DNA from: Caldilinea sp.
GTDB taxonomy: Bacteria; Chloroflexota; Anaerolineae; Caldilineales; Caldilineaceae
DNA length: 12,333 nt
NCBI GenBank assembly: GCA_026389955.1
Contig: JAPLGY010000039.1
Span: 1-12,333, forward strand
Direction of reading: 5' to 3'
The notes beneath the pieces are model-generated. The model was not told the DNA's origin. It worked only from the letters and a program-made list of their open reading frames with translations, and did no database searches. The translations under genes and the position numbers were made by a program. Of this stretch, positions 11,384 through 12,333 are shown piece by piece. The number at the start of each line of letters is the position of its first letter. The stretch's first letter is position 1.

Positions 11384-11767
11384 GTGAGCGACGATCTCTA
11401 TCGAGAAGCAATCCTTGACTACTACAAACATCCACGCCACAAAGGGCACCTGACCGCCCCAGATATCCGCTCCCACGACCACAACCCGTTTTGTGGCGAC
11501 GAAGTGACGATCGAGCTGAAGGTGGTGGATGGGATCGTCGTCGCTGCGGCTTTCGACGGACACGGCTGCGCCATCAGCCAGGCGACCGCCAGCATGTTGA
11601 TGGAGGAAGTCCTCGGCAAGACGATGGAAGAAATTCGGGCATTCGACAAAGAGTATATTCTGGAGATGTTGGGGATCGAAATCGGTCCAGTGCGTCTCAA
11701 ATGTGCGCTGTTGCCCCTCAAGGTGCTCAAGGCAGGCGCGTACGGTTTGGAAGAGTGGCCCGAATGA
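11384..11767 (+). CDS. sufU: SufU, zinc-dependent sulfur transfer protein (short form)
   Basis: This 127-residue IscU/SufU-fold protein starts at GTG 11384, with AAGGGAT upstream inside the end of sufS. Ligand residues: Cys37 with Asp39 in NPFCGDE, Cys62 in GHGCAIS, and Cys107 in RLKCALLPLKV, which match the three-Cys-plus-Asp site of SufU that holds Zn and accepts persulfide from SufS. The stretch between Cys62 and Cys107 is 44 residues. From my recollection of Bacillus SufU this is about 17 residues shorter, so the insertion described for Bacillus-type SufU appears absent. Position directly after sufS supports a sulfur-relay role; a cluster scaffold role (IscU-like) is an alternative because the spacing is IscU-like. 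Confidence 0.92.
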   Translation: MSDDLYREAILDYYKHPRHKGHLTAPDIRSHDHNPFCGDEVTIELKVVDGIVVAAAFDGHGCAISQATASMLMEEVLGKTMEEIRAFDKEYILEMLGIEIGPVRLKCALLPLKVLKAGAYGLEEWPE

Positions 11768-11867
11768 CGGAGAGAAGAGCAAGATGTTTTTTGCACCGCC
11801 CAATGCCGCCCAATCAGACGACGATGAAACAAATACAGAAATTTTTGACCTTTTTGTCGGAAACGCC

Positions 11868-12179
11868 ATGAACCAATCGATTCAAGTCGCCGCCGTCGCC
11901 GACCTGCCGGCTGGCACCAGCAAACTGGTCGAAGTGAACCGCACCCGGATCGCCCTCTTCAATCTGGACGGCGAGATCTACGCCATCGAGGATGTCTGCA
12001 CCCACGATGGGGGGCCGCTTGTGGAAGGGAAACTCGTCAACGGCTGCCAGATCCAGTGCCCACGGCACGGCGCCCGCTTTGATATCCGCACCGGTGCTGC
12101 CCTGAGTTTCCCGGCCTTTGAACCGACCCGAACCTATGCCGTTCAGATCCAAGAGGGAATGATCTGGATAGAGCTGTGA
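11868..12179 (+). CDS. Rieske-type [2Fe-2S] ferredoxin
   Basis: This small soluble electron carrier has 103 residues. Rieske ligands are complete: Cys44-x-His46 (VCTHDGGPL) and Cys64-x2-His67 (QCPRHGARF). The flanking pattern (NLDGEIYAIEDVCTH, then RTGAALSFPAFEPTRTY) matches ferredoxin components of non-haem dioxygenase-type systems, which usually have 100-110 residues. Start choice: ATG 11868 gives the normal length. An in-frame ATG at 11784 has a better ribosome site (GGAGAG, 9-base gap) and would add 28 residues, but those codons have low third-base GC (about 11 of 28) unlike the rest of the gene, so the extension is doubted. It is co-directional with sufU, and no oxygenase subunit is nearby. 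It may donate electrons in cluster assembly or maturation (inference). Confidence 0.9.
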   Translation: MNQSIQVAAVADLPAGTSKLVEVNRTRIALFNLDGEIYAIEDVCTHDGGPLVEGKLVNGCQIQCPRHGARFDIRTGAALSFPAFEPTRTYAVQIQEGMIWIEL

Positions 12180-12198
12180 ACTGTCTGATGTGAATGCA

Positions 12199-12204
12199 AG
12201 GAGG
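12199..12204 (+). promoter_or_regulatory. Strong ribosome binding site of the sufT-like gene
   Basis: AGGAGG followed by GA lies 6 bases before ATG 12211 and identifies the start of the last, truncated reading frame. Confidence 0.8.
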
Positions 12205-12210
12205 GATGCG

Positions 12211-12333
12211 ATGGCTCTGCCAACCAGTATGGATGTGCGGGAAGTGATCCGCGCCAGGGTCAAGGATCCAGAGTTGATGATGAACGTCGTCGACCTGGGC
12301 CTGATCTACGATGTTGAGATCACCGAAGAGAAG
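12211..12333 (+). CDS. sufT: SufT-like MIP18/DUF59 protein, N-terminal part (cut by window end)
   Basis: Only 41 codons are visible, with no stop before the window ends. The region VREVIRARVKDPELMMNVVD, with GLIYDVEI following, is the classic beginning of the MIP18/PaaD-like DUF59 fold. In many suf operons a gene of this family (sufT) follows sufU and functions in Fe-S protein maturation. A standalone PaaD- or Mrp/ApbC-linked version cannot be excluded because the rest is missing, including the possibility of a fused Mrp ATPase. Confidence 0.8.
   Translation, partial: MALPTSMDVREVIRARVKDPELMMNVVDLGLIYDVEITEEK

Noticed and set aside
10221..11435. A 404-codon - strand frame opposite sufS
   Set aside because: SufS on the + strand has all catalytic residues and normal length; the opposite frame shows no family features.

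Overview
The window holds two unrelated loci, transcribed away from each other from a shared intergenic region (about 4297-4674). The right-hand two thirds is a complete-looking SUF-type iron-sulfur cluster assembly operon on the + strand. The left third is one very long, partial gene on the - strand that encodes a secreted multidomain protein with SdrD/Cna-B-like repeats. The organism is a GC-rich bacterium using the SufR-SufS-SufU version of the SUF machinery, with no SufE or SufA in view. The gene set, the frequent GTG starts, and the large Ca-site-bearing beta-sandwich exoprotein beside it would fit a Chloroflexota member (Caldilinea/Anaerolineae-like). That placement is inference from gene content only; no rRNA or marker gene is present.

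Left region (1-4296, - strand): a single uninterrupted reading frame of at least 1432 codons runs off the left edge. It has a signal peptide, an Ig-like segment with a Ser run, one SdrD_B-like domain, an approximately 480-residue segment that looks like a beta-propeller, a second canonical SdrD_B domain, and then four tandem units of about 123 residues plus the start of a fifth. The first three units are nearly identical at the DNA level. The C terminus and any cell-surface anchor lie outside the window.

Intergenic region (4297-4674): it contains a strong sigma-70-like promoter for the SUF operon (TTGACA, 17-base spacer, TAAAGT) with a perfect dyad over its -35 box. It also holds a GC-rich palindrome and an 18-base perfect palindrome with a TACA-N2-TGTA core. 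No gene was seen there.

SUF operon (4675-12333, + strand): sufR-like [Fe-S] repressor, a 152-base gap with further dyads, sufC ATPase, sufB, sufD, a two-domain rhodanese (thiosulfate/3-mercaptopyruvate sulfurtransferase), sufS cysteine desulfurase, a short sufU, a Rieske-type ferredoxin, and the start of a sufT-like (MIP18/DUF59) gene cut by the right edge. The inferred pathway is that SufS takes sulfur from cysteine, SufU carries it to the SufBCD scaffold, and SufT acts in maturation or targeting. SufR senses cluster status through C-terminal cysteines and represses the promoter. The rhodanese and the Rieske protein are plausible accessory sulfur and electron suppliers, but their roles here are not established by sequence alone.
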